A stretch of DNA of 64,000 nucleotides from Tabrizicola sp. (GTDB taxonomy: Bacteria > Pseudomonadota > Alphaproteobacteria > Rhodobacterales > Rhodobacteraceae), in NCBI RefSeq assembly GCF_016793705.1, contig NZ_JAEULO010000035.1, positions 124,001-188,000 of the forward strand, in the 5' to 3' direction. The position numbers and the translations under genes are program-made. Below the pieces are notes generated by a model that saw only the letters and a list, made by a program, of their open reading frames with translations, had not been told where the DNA came from and did no database searches. Positions within the stretch are counted from its first letter, which is position 1. Every line of letters starts with the position of its first letter. Positions 1 through 8,282 of this stretch are shown here, one piece after another.

Positions 1-85
1 AATCCGGGGCGGCAAGGGTGAAATACGGTGCATTCCCCTGCGGATTCCCCTGCGGCGGGCTTACCTTGAAGAAAGAGGGAAAAAC

Positions 86-1024
86 ATGAAACAGGTTCTC
101 TTGGCCTCGACCGCGCTGCTCGGCTTCGCTGGCATGGCCGCAGCCGACGTCACGCTCAGCGGCTCGGGCCGTTTCGGTCTGGTCTACACCGATGATGGCG
201 CTGGCACGAGCGACACCGTCCTGTCCTACCGTATGCGCGTCAACATCGACGCTTCGACCGAAACCGACTCGGGCGTCAAGTTCGGTGGCCGGATCCGTCT
301 GCAGTACGACAACGGCGACAACGACACCGTTGGCGGGCTCGCCGAACTCAACGCCGCGATGCTCTACGCTGAAACCGCTGGCTTCCGCTTCGAAATCGGT
401 AACGTCAACACCGCCTTCGACTCGCTGGCGACCCTGTACAACGCGGAACTCGGCTTCATCTCGTCGACCACCGGCTCGTACTCGCTGTTCTCGTATGACT
501 CGTACAGCTCGAGCCCGTATGAGCCCGGCCAGTTTGACCGCGTTGGCCTGTTCGCCAGCTACAGCACCGGCAACCTGGTGGCTCGTCTGTCGTACATCGA
601 CTACGACCAGAACGTTTCGACCGACAACGAAGAACTCGGCATCTCGCTGGACTACACCGCTGGCGCCTACAAGCTGGGCTTCGGCTACGTGACCGACGCC
701 GCTGGCATCGCTGACTACGACGTCTACGCTCTGCTCGGCGAATACGCGATGAACGACATGACCAACATCGGTCTGCAGTTCATCGGCGAAGACGGCGAAG
801 AAAACGACCGCACCCTGACCCTCTACGGCAACACCAAGCTGGCGAGCGGCATGGGCGTCGGCGCCTTCATCTCGGGCGTTGACTCGGACGTGACCTATGC
901 CAACGATTTCGCGATCGGTATCGGCGCGAACTACGACCTCGGCGGCGCGACCATCGCTGGCACCATCCAGCAAGGCTTCGACGACCAGACCTACGCCGAC
1001 CTCGGCATCAACTTCTCGTTCTGA
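86..1024 (+). CDS. Outer-membrane porin (Rhodobacter type)
   Basis: A general diffusion porin of the alphaproteobacterial 16-strand type, acting as a trimer in the outer membrane. The 312-residue product begins with a clean Sec signal peptide (MKQVLLASTALLGFAGMAAA, cleaved before DVTLSG). It continues with alternating polar/aromatic beta-strand sequence, many Gly, Asp and Tyr residues, and ends in phenylalanine (INFSF), the usual signal for BAM insertion. The mature length of about 292 residues fits Rhodobacter porins. A strong ribosome-binding site (AAGAGGGA) lies just upstream and a strong terminator just downstream, so it is probably monocistronic and highly expressed. Solute specificity cannot be read from sequence. 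Confidence 0.93.
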   Translation: MKQVLLASTALLGFAGMAAADVTLSGSGRFGLVYTDDGAGTSDTVLSYRMRVNIDASTETDSGVKFGGRIRLQYDNGDNDTVGGLAELNAAMLYAETAGFRFEIGNVNTAFDSLATLYNAELGFISSTTGSYSLFSYDSYSSSPYEPGQFDRVGLFASYSTGNLVARLSYIDYDQNVSTDNEELGISLDYTAGAYKLGFGYVTDAAGIADYDVYALLGEYAMNDMTNIGLQFIGEDGEENDRTLTLYGNTKLASGMGVGAFISGVDSDVTYANDFAIGIGANYDLGGATIAGTIQQGFDDQTYADLGINFSF

Positions 1025-1048
1025 TCCTTCCGGGATCCGAACGGACGG

Positions 1049-1081
1049 AAAGAGCGGGCGAAAGCCCGCTCTTTTCTTTTT
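1049..1081 (+). terminator. Rho-independent terminator of the porin gene
   Basis: Perfect 11-bp stem, AAAGAGCGGGC pairing with GCCCGCTCTTT, closed by a GAAA tetraloop and followed by a T-rich run. It lies 25 bp after the porin stop codon. Confidence 0.92.
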
Positions 1082-1123
1082 GTGCCGCCCCCGGTTAGGT
1101 TTGCCCGAAGACGGGGGCGATGC

Positions 1124-1783
1124 ATGGCACTGACGGATATTCTGGCGCGACTGCGCAGCGCCGAGACAGCGGCGGGGCGGGCGGAAGGTTCGGTCACGCT
1201 CATCGCCGTCTCCAAGGTCCAGCCCCCCGAACGGGTAGAGGCCGTGCTGGAACAGGGCCACCGCGTCTTCGGCGAGAATTATGTGCAAGAGGCCGCCGGG
1301 AAGTGGCCCGCCTGGCGCGACAGGTTTCCCGGCGTGGCGCTTCACATGATCGGCCCCTTGCAGACCAACAAGGCCAGGCTGGCCGTCGACCTCTTCGACG
1401 CGATCCACACGCTCGACCGCCCCTCGCTCGCCGCGAAACTGGCCAGCCTCGCCCAGGCGCGCGGGTCGCTGCCGCAGCTTTTCGTGCAGGTGAACACGGG
1501 GGAAGAGCCGCAGAAGGCCGGCGTGCTGCCCGCCGACCTCACCGCCTTCCTGCGCGACTGCCGGGCACTGGACCTGACCCCCATCGGCCTGATGTGCATC
1601 CCGCCCGAGGGCGAGGATTCCACCCCGCATTTCGCGATGCTGGCCCGGATGGCCGCCGACCACGGACTTTCCGGCCTGTCGATGGGGATGAGCAGCGATT
1701 TCGAAGCCGCCGTGGCGCATGGCGCGACCCACATCCGCGTCGGCAGCGCGATCTTCGGCGCGCGGTCGTATTCCGCCCCTTAG
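1124..1783 (+). CDS. YggS-family pyridoxal-phosphate homeostasis protein
   Basis: Cytoplasmic PLP-binding protein of the YggS/PROSC (PLPBP) family, which buffers pyridoxal phosphate and has no known catalytic activity. The 219-residue chain is a fold-type III barrel. The PLP lysine is in IAVSKVQP near the N terminus, followed by FGENYVQEAAGKW, HMIGPLQTNKAR and a C-terminal MGMSSDFEAAVAHG...RVGSAIFG phosphate-binding stretch, all family hallmarks. An upstream in-frame GTG at 1082 would add a low-complexity Pro/Arg segment. The ATG at 1124 sits behind a GGGGGC-type ribosome site and matches the family N terminus. It faces the amylosucrase gene across a 74-bp repeat. Confidence 0.9.
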   Translation: MALTDILARLRSAETAAGRAEGSVTLIAVSKVQPPERVEAVLEQGHRVFGENYVQEAAGKWPAWRDRFPGVALHMIGPLQTNKARLAVDLFDAIHTLDRPSLAAKLASLAQARGSLPQLFVQVNTGEEPQKAGVLPADLTAFLRDCRALDLTPIGLMCIPPEGEDSTPHFAMLARMAADHGLSGLSMGMSSDFEAAVAHGATHIRVGSAIFGARSYSAP

Positions 1784-1854
1784 GATGGGTGCCAACCCAC
1801 CATCCCATCCCTCCGCCCGGTCGATCCACAGGTTTCACCCGCCACCTCGGCGCC

Positions 1855-1928
1855 GGCTAACAAACCCCTAACGCCCACGCGCAACATTCTGGAATCATTC
1901 GGATAACCGAAAATGTCCACCGTGGACA
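1855..1928 (+). repeat. Copy A of a 74-bp convergent-gene repeat
   Basis: One of three related 73-74 bp elements in the window (others at 40923-40995 and 56869-56942). It starts GGCTAA, has AACGCCCACG near the middle of its left half and GGAATCA further on. It ends in the 15-bp palindrome TGTCCACCGTGGACA (1914-1928). The palindrome finishes one base before the stop codon of the leftward amylosucrase gene. Whether it terminates transcription, binds a protein or is a miniature mobile element cannot be told from sequence. Confidence 0.8.
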
Positions 1929-1929
1929 C

Positions 1930-3813
1930 TCAGGTCAGCCAGACTCGCGCATAGGGCGGCAACACGACCCGCCCGTGATGCGGCTCGACCCGCCGGTCAG
2001 ACAGCGCGTCCCACAGTTCCGTCACCCCCAGACCGCGGACCCAGGCTTCCCCGACCTCCTGCCAGTGCTCGGTGAAGTTGAAGAGCCCCAGCAAAGCCCC
2101 GGTCGGCGCGAGCCTCTGGAAGGCGAAGACCGCGTCATTCCCCGCCCCCACCACCCGCACCGGTACCGCCCCGTGCAGGGCCGGGGTTGCCGCCCGCCGG
2201 GCGAGGATCGCCCTCACGCCCCGGAACACACGGGCCGGGGGCGAATCGTCGCCATGCCGCGCCTCGGCCCGCTGCCAGTCCATCCGCGGCCGATGGACCC
2301 AGCGGCTGTCATGCGCGTGATCCGGGTCGTCGAGATAGGTGTAGTCGTTCAGAGCCGCCAGCTCGTCCCCCATGTAGACCAGCGGGATCCCCCCGAAGCT
2401 CGCGATCAGGGCGTGCCCCATCAGGATGCGCTGCACCGCCATCTCCACCCCCGCCGCGTCGCCCTCCGCCTCCGCCCGCTCCAGCCCGGCAAGCGAGGCG
2501 AAGCTGCCGGAAATCCGCTTGTCCCCGGTCAACGGGTTCACCTGGAACAGCGCTCCCTTCGCGAAGGTGCCGGGGAAGCTGCCCTCATAGAAGTCCGACA
2601 GGAAGCCCCGGTGCCCCTGCCCCGACACCCCCACTGCCGCCGCATCCTGGTCGGTCACCGCCCAGCCGATGTCATCGTGGCAGCGGATATAGGTCGCATA
2701 GGTGGCGTTCGTCAGCCGGTCGGGGAAATGGGTGGCCAGCACATGCGTCATCAGCCGGGTATCTCGCGTGGCCAGCGCCGACCAGAACTGCACCATGAGG
2801 GAGTTGTGGTAGGCGAGGTTCCCCTCCTTTCCATCATGCTGGCCCCGGCCCAGATAGGGCAGCATCTCCTCCGGTGCGACGATGGCTTCCTCCAGATGGA
2901 TCACCGCCGCCGAGGCGATCCGGGAACAGGCCCGCAGCGCCTGGAGGAGCATGTGCACCTCCGGCTCCGACTGGCAGCGTGTCCCGAGCCGCTTCCACAT
3001 GAACGCCACCGCGTCCAGCCGCAGCACGTCGACCCCCTTGTTGGCAAGGAACAGCATGACCTCGACGATCTCCAGGAACACTGCCGGGTTGGCCCAGTTC
3101 AGATCCCACTGGTGTTCGTTGAAGGTGGTCCAGACCCATTTGCCGATCTCCGGGTAATAGGTGAAGTTGCCGGGCGCGTTGTCGGGAAAGACCTCGACCA
3201 GCGTCTGCTCGTAAAGCTTCGGCGTGTCCGGCGAGTCGAACATCAGGTAGTAGTCCTGATACTTAGCATCCCCCTTCGCCGCCTTCCGCGCCCAGGCGTG
3301 CTCCTTCGCCGTATGGTTCAGCACCAGGTCGACGCAAAGCGACATGCCCCGCTTCCGAAGCGCCTGGGTGACCGCCTCGAAGTCCGCCATCGTCCCGAAG
3401 GCCGAGTTGATCCGGCGGTAGTCCATCACCGAATAGCCGCCGTCGGAGTCGCCGGGTCGCGGCTTCAGGCAGGGCATCAGGTGGACATAGGTGATGCCGA
3501 GGTCCTGAAGGTAGTCCAGCTTGTCGAGGATGCCGCGAAGCGAGCCGTTGAAACGGTCGATGTAGAAGACATAGCCCGCCATGCCGGGACGCTGGAACCA
3601 GTCCGGCTCCAGGTCGCGGATCAGGTCCAGCCGCTTCAGGTCCTCGGGCCGGTCGGCCCAGCCCTTGCGCAACGCCTTGACCAGCTTCTCGCGGAAGGAC
3701 GGATAGTCGGGCCGCGCGCCATACAGTGCCTCCAGCATCGGGAAGAGGTCATGCGAGGAGCGGGCCAGCCGCAGGTCGAACAGATCATCTTCACCGGTCT
3801 GCGGTTTAGCCAT
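1930..3813 (-). CDS. Amylosucrase (GH13 family glucosyltransferase)
   Basis: Converts sucrose to an alpha-1,4-glucan plus fructose (EC 2.4.1.4). The 627-residue product is the same size as Neisseria polysaccharea amylosucrase. It keeps the GH13 catalytic set: nucleophile D267 in LRLDAVAF, acid/base E309 in HLEEAIVAPEE, and D380 in RCHDDIGWAV. It also keeps the amylosucrase-type segments GSFPGTFAKGALFQVNP, TGDKRISGS, YMGDELAALND and DSRWVHRPRMDW. A helical N-terminal domain (about 1-85) precedes the barrel. No signal peptide is visible. The ATG at 3813 lies behind GGGGAGGAG; an upstream ATG at 3852 lacks support. No other glucan or sucrose gene is adjacent. Confidence 0.93.
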   Translation of the reverse strand: MAKPQTGEDDLFDLRLARSSHDLFPMLEALYGARPDYPSFREKLVKALRKGWADRPEDLKRLDLIRDLEPDWFQRPGMAGYVFYIDRFNGSLRGILDKLDYLQDLGITYVHLMPCLKPRPGDSDGGYSVMDYRRINSAFGTMADFEAVTQALRKRGMSLCVDLVLNHTAKEHAWARKAAKGDAKYQDYYLMFDSPDTPKLYEQTLVEVFPDNAPGNFTYYPEIGKWVWTTFNEHQWDLNWANPAVFLEIVEVMLFLANKGVDVLRLDAVAFMWKRLGTRCQSEPEVHMLLQALRACSRIASAAVIHLEEAIVAPEEMLPYLGRGQHDGKEGNLAYHNSLMVQFWSALATRDTRLMTHVLATHFPDRLTNATYATYIRCHDDIGWAVTDQDAAAVGVSGQGHRGFLSDFYEGSFPGTFAKGALFQVNPLTGDKRISGSFASLAGLERAEAEGDAAGVEMAVQRILMGHALIASFGGIPLVYMGDELAALNDYTYLDDPDHAHDSRWVHRPRMDWQRAEARHGDDSPPARVFRGVRAILARRAATPALHGAVPVRVVGAGNDAVFAFQRLAPTGALLGLFNFTEHWQEVGEAWVRGLGVTELWDALSDRRVEPHHGRVVLPPYARVWLT

Positions 3814-3870
3814 GGTCTCCTCCCCGGAATACCGGCAGATTATCCATTCCAAAGCGTTTTGGGAAGACGT

Positions 3871-4374
3871 CTACAACTGCACGACCAGCCGGGTTCGGAG
3901 GGAGAGGCGCGGGGCGATCCAGTGCAGGTCACGACGGGAAAGCGCCACGCAGCCCGCCGTGGGCGCACCGGGGCGGCGCCATTGGTGCAGGAAGATGGCG
4001 GACCCCCGGCCCGGTTCGGCATCGGGCCAGTTCCAACCGGTGATCAGGATCAGGTCATACATCGGATCAGGCCGGCGCAGGCGTTCATGGCTGAACCCGT
4101 GCGGGGCGCGGACCATATTGTTGTAGTATTTGTCGCCCGGGTCGTCCGACCACAGGTCCGCAGGCCCGATCGGTTCCGCCCAAACCGCAGGCCGCGCCAT
4201 CCGGTCGGGCCGGTAGAGCATCCCGACCAGCCGGTGCACCCCGGCGGGCGTCGCCCCGTCGCCCTCGCGCTTGTCATCCGCAGCGACGATCCCGCCGCGC
4301 CCGACCGTGCAGGGGAACACGCGGCCAAGGAACCGCAGCCCCATCGGCGTCACCACCAGATCGGCGGGGGTCAC
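3871..4374 (-). CDS. L,D-transpeptidase (YkuD) domain protein
   Basis: A 167-residue protein that is essentially a single YkuD-type domain. It ends in the catalytic signature H-x8-TAGCVALS ([20 protein letters not shown]), with the nucleophilic cysteine in AGCVALS. Enzymes of this family make or modify 3-3 peptidoglycan cross-links or attach proteins to peptidoglycan. No signal peptide or membrane segment is visible, which is unusual for a periplasmic enzyme, and this branch lacks a known substrate. The GTG start overlaps the ribA stop by 4 bp (GTGA), so it is probably translated by coupling to ribA. Confidence 0.85.
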   Translation of the reverse strand: MTPADLVVTPMGLRFLGRVFPCTVGRGGIVAADDKREGDGATPAGVHRLVGMLYRPDRMARPAVWAEPIGPADLWSDDPGDKYYNNMVRAPHGFSHERLRRPDPMYDLILITGWNWPDAEPGRGSAIFLHQWRRPGAPTAGCVALSRRDLHWIAPRLSLRTRLVVQL

Positions 4375-5459
4375 AGCAGATGCCCCGATTTCGCCGCCTT
4401 GGTCGCCAGATAGGCCCGGTTCTCCGCGGTCTCGCCCACCTTCAGCGGCACCCGTTCGGTGACATGCAGCCCGCAGCCTTCCATCATCGCCAGCTTCTTC
4501 GGGTTGTTCGTGAGCAATCGCACCGAGGAAAACCCCAGCTTGCGCAGGATTTCCGCCCCGATGCGGAAGTCGCGCTCGTCATCCTCGAAACCGAGGCGGT
4601 GGTTGGCCTCTACCGTGTCGAAGCCCTGGTCCTGCAAGGAATAGGCGCGCATCTTGTTCGCCAGCCCGATCCCGCGGCCTTCCTGGTTGAGGTAAAGGAG
4701 CACCCCCGCCCCTTCCTCGCCCATCTGGGCCAGCGCCGCCCGCAGCTGCGGCCCGCAGTCGCATTTCAAGGACCCCAGAACGTCGCCGGTGAAACAGGCC
4801 GAATGCAGCCGCGCCAGCACCGGCCGCGCGCGGTCCGGGCGGCCGATCTCAATCGCATAGTGCTCCTCACCGCCGTCGTCCGGGCGGAACACGTGCACCC
4901 GCCCCGCCGACGAGGCGACCAGCGGCACCCGGGCCGAGACCACCTCGTCGAGGGGGGGTAGGGCGACCAGCGCAGGGGCGATCTCGTCCAGCGTCAACAG
5001 GGTCAGGCCGTTCGCCCCCGCCAAAGCCAGCGCATCCTGCACCGGCACCAGCAGCGCCGCGGGCAGAAGATGCGCCGACTTCGCCAACGCCAGCGCCGCG
5101 CGGGCCAGATCGGGCGCGCCCTCGCGCAAGGATTGCAGCGGCCCCTTCATCGGCGTCCGCAAGTCATCCGCCGGGTCCGCGACCGACCGCAACCAGTCGA
5201 GCCCCGCATCGGCAGGCGGCACGATCCGCGCGAGGTCGCCGTCATAGGCCCGCGCCTTCAGCGTCTCGGCCCGCCGTGCGGTGATCGCCAGCACCGGCGC
5301 GCCGAACCCGCGCAGGTCGGCCAGCCGCGTCGCATCCAGCGTCTCGACCGCCGCCACCAAAGCCGCCCCTTCCGCGCCGCACAGGACCACCGGCACCCCC
5401 ATGCGCAGATCGGCGCGGGCGCGGGTCAGGCGTTCGGGGATGGAAAGGCTAAGGACCAT
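4371..5459 (-). CDS. ribA: GTP cyclohydrolase II
   Basis: First committed enzyme of riboflavin synthesis, converting GTP to 2,5-diamino-6-ribosylamino-4-pyrimidinone phosphate, formate and pyrophosphate. The C-terminal half is a complete RibA domain: zinc cysteines in [18 protein letters not shown], then [32 protein letters not shown] and [16 protein letters not shown]. The chain is 362 residues rather than about 200. The first 165 or so form an extra domain, common in Rhodobacteraceae RibA, that looks like a degenerate RibB-type or related alpha/beta domain; its role is unclear. The ATG at 5459 was chosen because the upstream extension is Ser/Arg-rich antisense sequence. A YkuD gene overlaps its end. 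Confidence 0.92.
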   Translation of the reverse strand: MVLSLSIPERLTRARADLRMGVPVVLCGAEGAALVAAVETLDATRLADLRGFGAPVLAITARRAETLKARAYDGDLARIVPPADAGLDWLRSVADPADDLRTPMKGPLQSLREGAPDLARAALALAKSAHLLPAALLVPVQDALALAGANGLTLLTLDEIAPALVALPPLDEVVSARVPLVASSAGRVHVFRPDDGGEEHYAIEIGRPDRARPVLARLHSACFTGDVLGSLKCDCGPQLRAALAQMGEEGAGVLLYLNQEGRGIGLANKMRAYSLQDQGFDTVEANHRLGFEDDERDFRIGAEILRKLGFSSVRLLTNNPKKLAMMEGCGLHVTERVPLKVGETAENRAYLATKAAKSGHLL

Positions 5460-5595
5460 GCCCTTCCATACCCAACGGATGACGGAATTGAAACATTGCC
5501 CACGGAACCGACACGTCCGCGTGAGCATTTGGTAGCAAATCTTGCGGCATTCGTGATCGCGGCGCATCTGAACCGCAACAGCAAGGGAGGCACCC

Positions 5596-6282
5596 ATGGC
5601 CGGACTGCGGAAAATCCTGCTCGTCGACGACGACGATGACCTGCGCGAAGCGCTGAGCGAGCAACTGGTGATGACCGAGGATTTCGACGTGTTCGAGGCG
5701 CGGAACGGCGCCGAGGGCATGGAGAAGGTCAAGGCCGCGCTTTACGACCTGGTGATCCTCGACGTTGGCCTGCCCGACACCGACGGGCGCGAGCTGTGCC
5801 GCCGGATGCGCAAGCAGGGGGTGAAATGCCCGATCTTGATGCTGACCGGGCATGACACCGACAGCGACACGATCCTTGGCCTTGACGCAGGCGCGAACGA
5901 CTATGTGACCAAGCCCTTCAAGTTCCCGGTCCTCCTGGCCCGCATCCGCGCGCAGCTTCGGACGCATGAACAATCGGAAGACGCGGTGTTCCAGCTTGGC
6001 CCGTACACCTTCAAGCCCGCGCAGAAGATGCTGGTCGACGAGAAGGACAAGAAGATCCGCCTGACGGAAAAGGAAACCAACATCCTGAAATACCTCTACC
6101 GCTCGACCAGCGGCGTGGTGGCGCGGGATGTGCTTTTGCATGAGGTCTGGGGCTACAACGCGGGCGTGACCACGCACACGCTGGAGACCCACATCTACCG
6201 CCTGCGCCAGAAGATCGAGCCCGACCCTTCGAACGCACGGCTTCTGGTGACGGAAAGCGGCGGATACCGGCTGGTGGCCTGA
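5596..6282 (+). CDS. cenR: OmpR-family response regulator, CenR-like
   Basis: DNA-binding response regulator of 228 residues. The receiver domain (about 5-120) has the acidic pocket LLVDDDDD, phosphoacceptor D56 in [14 protein letters not shown]84 in LTGHD and K106 in VTKPF. A winged-helix OmpR domain (about 130-228) follows, with [38 protein letters not shown] and a C-terminal GGYRLVA. The sequence resembles what I recall of CenR/RSP_0847, the essential envelope regulator of alphaproteobacteria; assignment to CenR is by memory of the pattern, not alignment. No histidine kinase is adjacent. A strong AAGGGAGG site precedes the ATG. A hairpin-terminated 3'UTR follows. Confidence 0.85.
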   Translation: MAGLRKILLVDDDDDLREALSEQLVMTEDFDVFEARNGAEGMEKVKAALYDLVILDVGLPDTDGRELCRRMRKQGVKCPILMLTGHDTDSDTILGLDAGANDYVTKPFKFPVLLARIRAQLRTHEQSEDAVFQLGPYTFKPAQKMLVDEKDKKIRLTEKETNILKYLYRSTSGVVARDVLLHEVWGYNAGVTTHTLETHIYRLRQKIEPDPSNARLLVTESGGYRLVA

Positions 6283-6399
6283 CAGCATGGGAACCAGCGG
6301 CGGTCTTGTGCCGTTGCAGCCACGGTTGATTGCGACCGCCATGCAACAACCACGAAATCTTGCCGCTTAGGGCTTATTGTTGCCGGATTCACTTGCTAC

Positions 6400-6507
6400 C
6401 TTTTTCACATGCACGGGTTGTGCAGCAGGTTCCCCTCGTCGCGTCGGGGTTATGGCGCGGCATCCTCCCTGTTGGACCTGGCCGGGCTTTATGCCCGGCC
6501 TTTTTTT
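6400..6507 (+). ncRNA. Probable 3'UTR-derived sRNA, SorX-like
   Basis: The 283-bp gap after the CenR-like gene carries no plausible coding frame but ends in an excellent terminator (6480-6507). It contains a CCCC/GGGG hairpin (about 6432-6449) and an exposed CCTCCC tract (6464-6469) that could pair with ribosome-binding sites. In Rhodobacter sphaeroides the sRNA SorX is, as I recall, processed from the 3'UTR of the OmpR-type regulator gene RSP_0847. The synteny here is the same. The 5' end is a guess, and processing by RNase E is inferred from the literature, not seen. Confidence 0.5.
6480..6507 (+). terminator. Rho-independent terminator after the CenR-like gene / sRNA
   Basis: Perfect 8-bp stem GGCCGGGC / GCCCGGCC with a TTTAT loop, followed directly by seven T residues. 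It is the only U-tract terminator in the gap between the regulator and xthA. Confidence 0.93.
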
Positions 6508-6565
6508 GCCCGGTTGAGGTTGGCCCGGTCCCGCCCTAGGCTCCGCCTCCGAACAGGAGACAGCC

Positions 6566-7354
6566 ATGCCCTTCACCCTCGCCACCTGGAACATCAACTC
6601 GGTCCGCCTGCGCGAGGCACTGGTCTCGCGTCTGATGACCGAGGAGACGCCCGACATCCTTTGCCTGCAGGAATGCAAATGCCCGGTCGACCTGATCCCG
6701 CGAGAGGGGTTCGGCGCGCTGGGCTACAGCCATGTCGTCGCGCGGGGGCAGAAGGGCTACAACGGCGTTGCGATCCTGTCGAAACTGCCGATTCAGGATG
6801 TGGGCGGGCACGATTTTGCGACCCTGGGCCACGCCCGGCATGTGGCCGCCCGGCTAGAAAATGGCGTCACCCTCCACAATTTCTATGTGCCGGCAGGTGG
6901 CGACATCCCGGACCGCGCGCAGAACGTGAAGTTCGGCCAGAAGCTCGACTTCCTGACCCATATGCGCGACCACTTCCGCGCCGACCGGCCGCACAAGGCG
7001 ATCCTGGTCGGCGACCTGAACATCGCCCCGCGCGAGGATGACGTCTGGAACCACAAGGCGCTTCTGAAGATCGTCAGCCATACGCCCGTCGAGGTCGAAC
7101 ATCTGGGCGAGGCGATGGACTCGGGCCGCTGGCAGGACATCACCCGGCAGGACATTCCGGATGGCAGGCTCTACAGCTGGTGGAGCTACCGCAGCCCCGA
7201 CTGGGACGCCGCCGACAAGGGCCGCAGGCTGGACCACATCTGGGCGACCCCGGACATCTCCGGCGCGGCCTCGGGCAGCCGCATCCTGCGCCCGGTGCGC
7301 GGCTGGGAGCAGCCCAGCGATCACGTCCCGGTTTTCGCGACATTTGATCTATAG
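6566..7354 (+). CDS. xthA: Exodeoxyribonuclease III
   Basis: Cytoplasmic AP endonuclease/3'-5' exonuclease of base-excision repair. The 262-residue chain has the full EEP-fold motif series: TWNINSVRLR, the metal-binding glutamate in CLQECKC, the tyrosine motif GYNGVAILSK, VGDLNIAPREDDVWN, a C-terminal RLDHIWATP and the catalytic histidine in WEQPSDHVPVFATFDL. Length and order match bacterial Xth proteins. The ATG at 6566 lies behind an AGGAGA site. A gene-independent terminator separates it from the upstream regulator. A 14-bp inverted repeat begins 8 bp after its stop. Confidence 0.95.
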   Translation: MPFTLATWNINSVRLREALVSRLMTEETPDILCLQECKCPVDLIPREGFGALGYSHVVARGQKGYNGVAILSKLPIQDVGGHDFATLGHARHVAARLENGVTLHNFYVPAGGDIPDRAQNVKFGQKLDFLTHMRDHFRADRPHKAILVGDLNIAPREDDVWNHKALLKIVSHTPVEVEHLGEAMDSGRWQDITRQDIPDGRLYSWWSYRSPDWDAADKGRRLDHIWATPDISGAASGSRILRPVRGWEQPSDHVPVFATFDL

Positions 7355-7361
7355 GATGACT

Positions 7362-7399
7362 TCCGCCATTTGCCGTGATATGGTTCGGCAAATGGCGGA
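7362..7399. promoter_or_regulatory. 14-bp perfect inverted repeat over the antitoxin leader
   Basis: TCCGCCATTTGCCG (7362-7375) and its exact reverse complement CGGCAAATGGCGGA (7386-7399) are separated by 10 bp. The right arm contains most of the GGCGGAG ribosome-binding site of the antitoxin start at 7407. It could act as the operator bound by the Xre antitoxin, as an mRNA hairpin hiding the ribosome site, or as a weak terminator for xthA. Confidence 0.8.
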
Positions 7400-7406
7400 G
7401 ATCACC

Positions 7407-7829
7407 ATGGCAAACCCAGTGCGAAAACCTGTCCCCCCTCCGGCCCCAGGCTTTGCCGAGCAGGCCGCCGTCTTCACCTCATTCAAGGCATTGGAAAAGG
7501 GCATCCCCGCCGCCTGGGCCCGCTCGCTCGAATCGCAGGGCCTGACCCGCGACGACATCCGCCGCATCATCCCCGACCGCACGCTCGACCGTCGCATCGC
7601 CGCCGGAGAGAACCTGAAGATCGAGGAAGCCGATGGCCTGGCGCGACTTCTGCGCGTGGTCAGGGCCGCGCGCGACCTGTTCGAGAACGACCAGAACGCC
7701 GACACTTTCCTGCGCAGCCCCAACCCGGCGCTGGGTGATCGCATCCCGATCCATATGGCGCAGACCGACATCGGCGCACGGGAGGTAGAAACGATCATCG
7801 GCAGGCTGGCCTATGGAGTCTATTCCTGA
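7407..7829 (+). CDS. Xre/MbcA/ParS-type antitoxin (DUF2384)
   Basis: Antitoxin partner of the RES toxin that follows. The 140-residue product has a helical N-terminal DNA-binding region (ALEKGIPAAWARSLESQGLTRDDIRRIIPDRTLDRRIA, about 30-68). Its C-terminal toxin-binding segment has the family pattern LRSPNPALGDRIPIHMAQTDIG...EVETIIGRLAYGVYS. Several in-frame ATGs lie upstream (7356, 7380, 7392). The one at 7407 is preferred because GGCGGAG stands 6 bases before it, whereas the others lie before or inside a 14-bp inverted repeat. Its stop codon abuts the toxin ATG. It probably represses its own operon through the repeat. Confidence 0.88.
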   Translation: MANPVRKPVPPPAPGFAEQAAVFTSFKALEKGIPAAWARSLESQGLTRDDIRRIIPDRTLDRRIAAGENLKIEEADGLARLLRVVRAARDLFENDQNADTFLRSPNPALGDRIPIHMAQTDIGAREVETIIGRLAYGVYS

Positions 7830-8276
7830 ATGCGGATCTGGCGGTTGGCCCAGCCCCGCTACGCACCGGATCTGGAAGGAGAAGGGGCCAGGCTGTTTGG
7901 CGGTCGCTGGAACTCGGCGGGTGCGCCGGTGATCTATACCTCCGATTCACTTGCCCTGGCCGCTCTAGAGGTTCTGGTTCATCTGCCCCAGATCGAGCGC
8001 CACAAGGAGCGAATGCCGCGATACATCGCCATCGGAGTGGACGTGCCGGATAGCCTGATCGCGAATCCGGGATTTGCGTCCGAACTATCAGTGTCCGAAA
8101 GCCAAGCCCTTGGCGACGCCTGGCTCCGGTCCGCCTCCTCCCTCGGCCTCCTCGTCCCCAGCCGCGTCATCCCGCTGGAGCGGAACGTCCTCCTCAACCC
8201 GCGCCACCCAGAGATGGCCGGTCTCACTGTCGCCCTGACCGAGCCCTTCGTCTTCGACGACCGCCTCGGCTACTGA
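7830..8276 (+). CDS. RES-domain toxin (NAD-degrading)
   Basis: Type II toxin of the RES family, whose studied members deplete NAD+ by phosphorolysis or hydrolysis. The 148-residue chain shows the expected conserved set: R5 in IWRL, GGRWNSAG with R26, Y36 in VIYTSDS, the glutamate E47 in ALEVLVHL, a late NVLLNPRHPEM and a C-terminal PFVFDDRL. The gene is complete and follows the antitoxin with no gap, so the pair should be functional. It converges with the TlpA-like gene six bases further on. Confidence 0.9.
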   Translation: MRIWRLAQPRYAPDLEGEGARLFGGRWNSAGAPVIYTSDSLALAALEVLVHLPQIERHKERMPRYIAIGVDVPDSLIANPGFASELSVSESQALGDAWLRSASSLGLLVPSRVIPLERNVLLNPRHPEMAGLTVALTEPFVFDDRLGY

Positions 8277-8282
8277 ACGAAA

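Noticed and set aside
1975-4413. An 812-codon open frame opposite amylosucrase and the YkuD gene
   Set aside because: His/Arg/Pro-rich antisense shadow; the amylosucrase frame has all catalytic residues.
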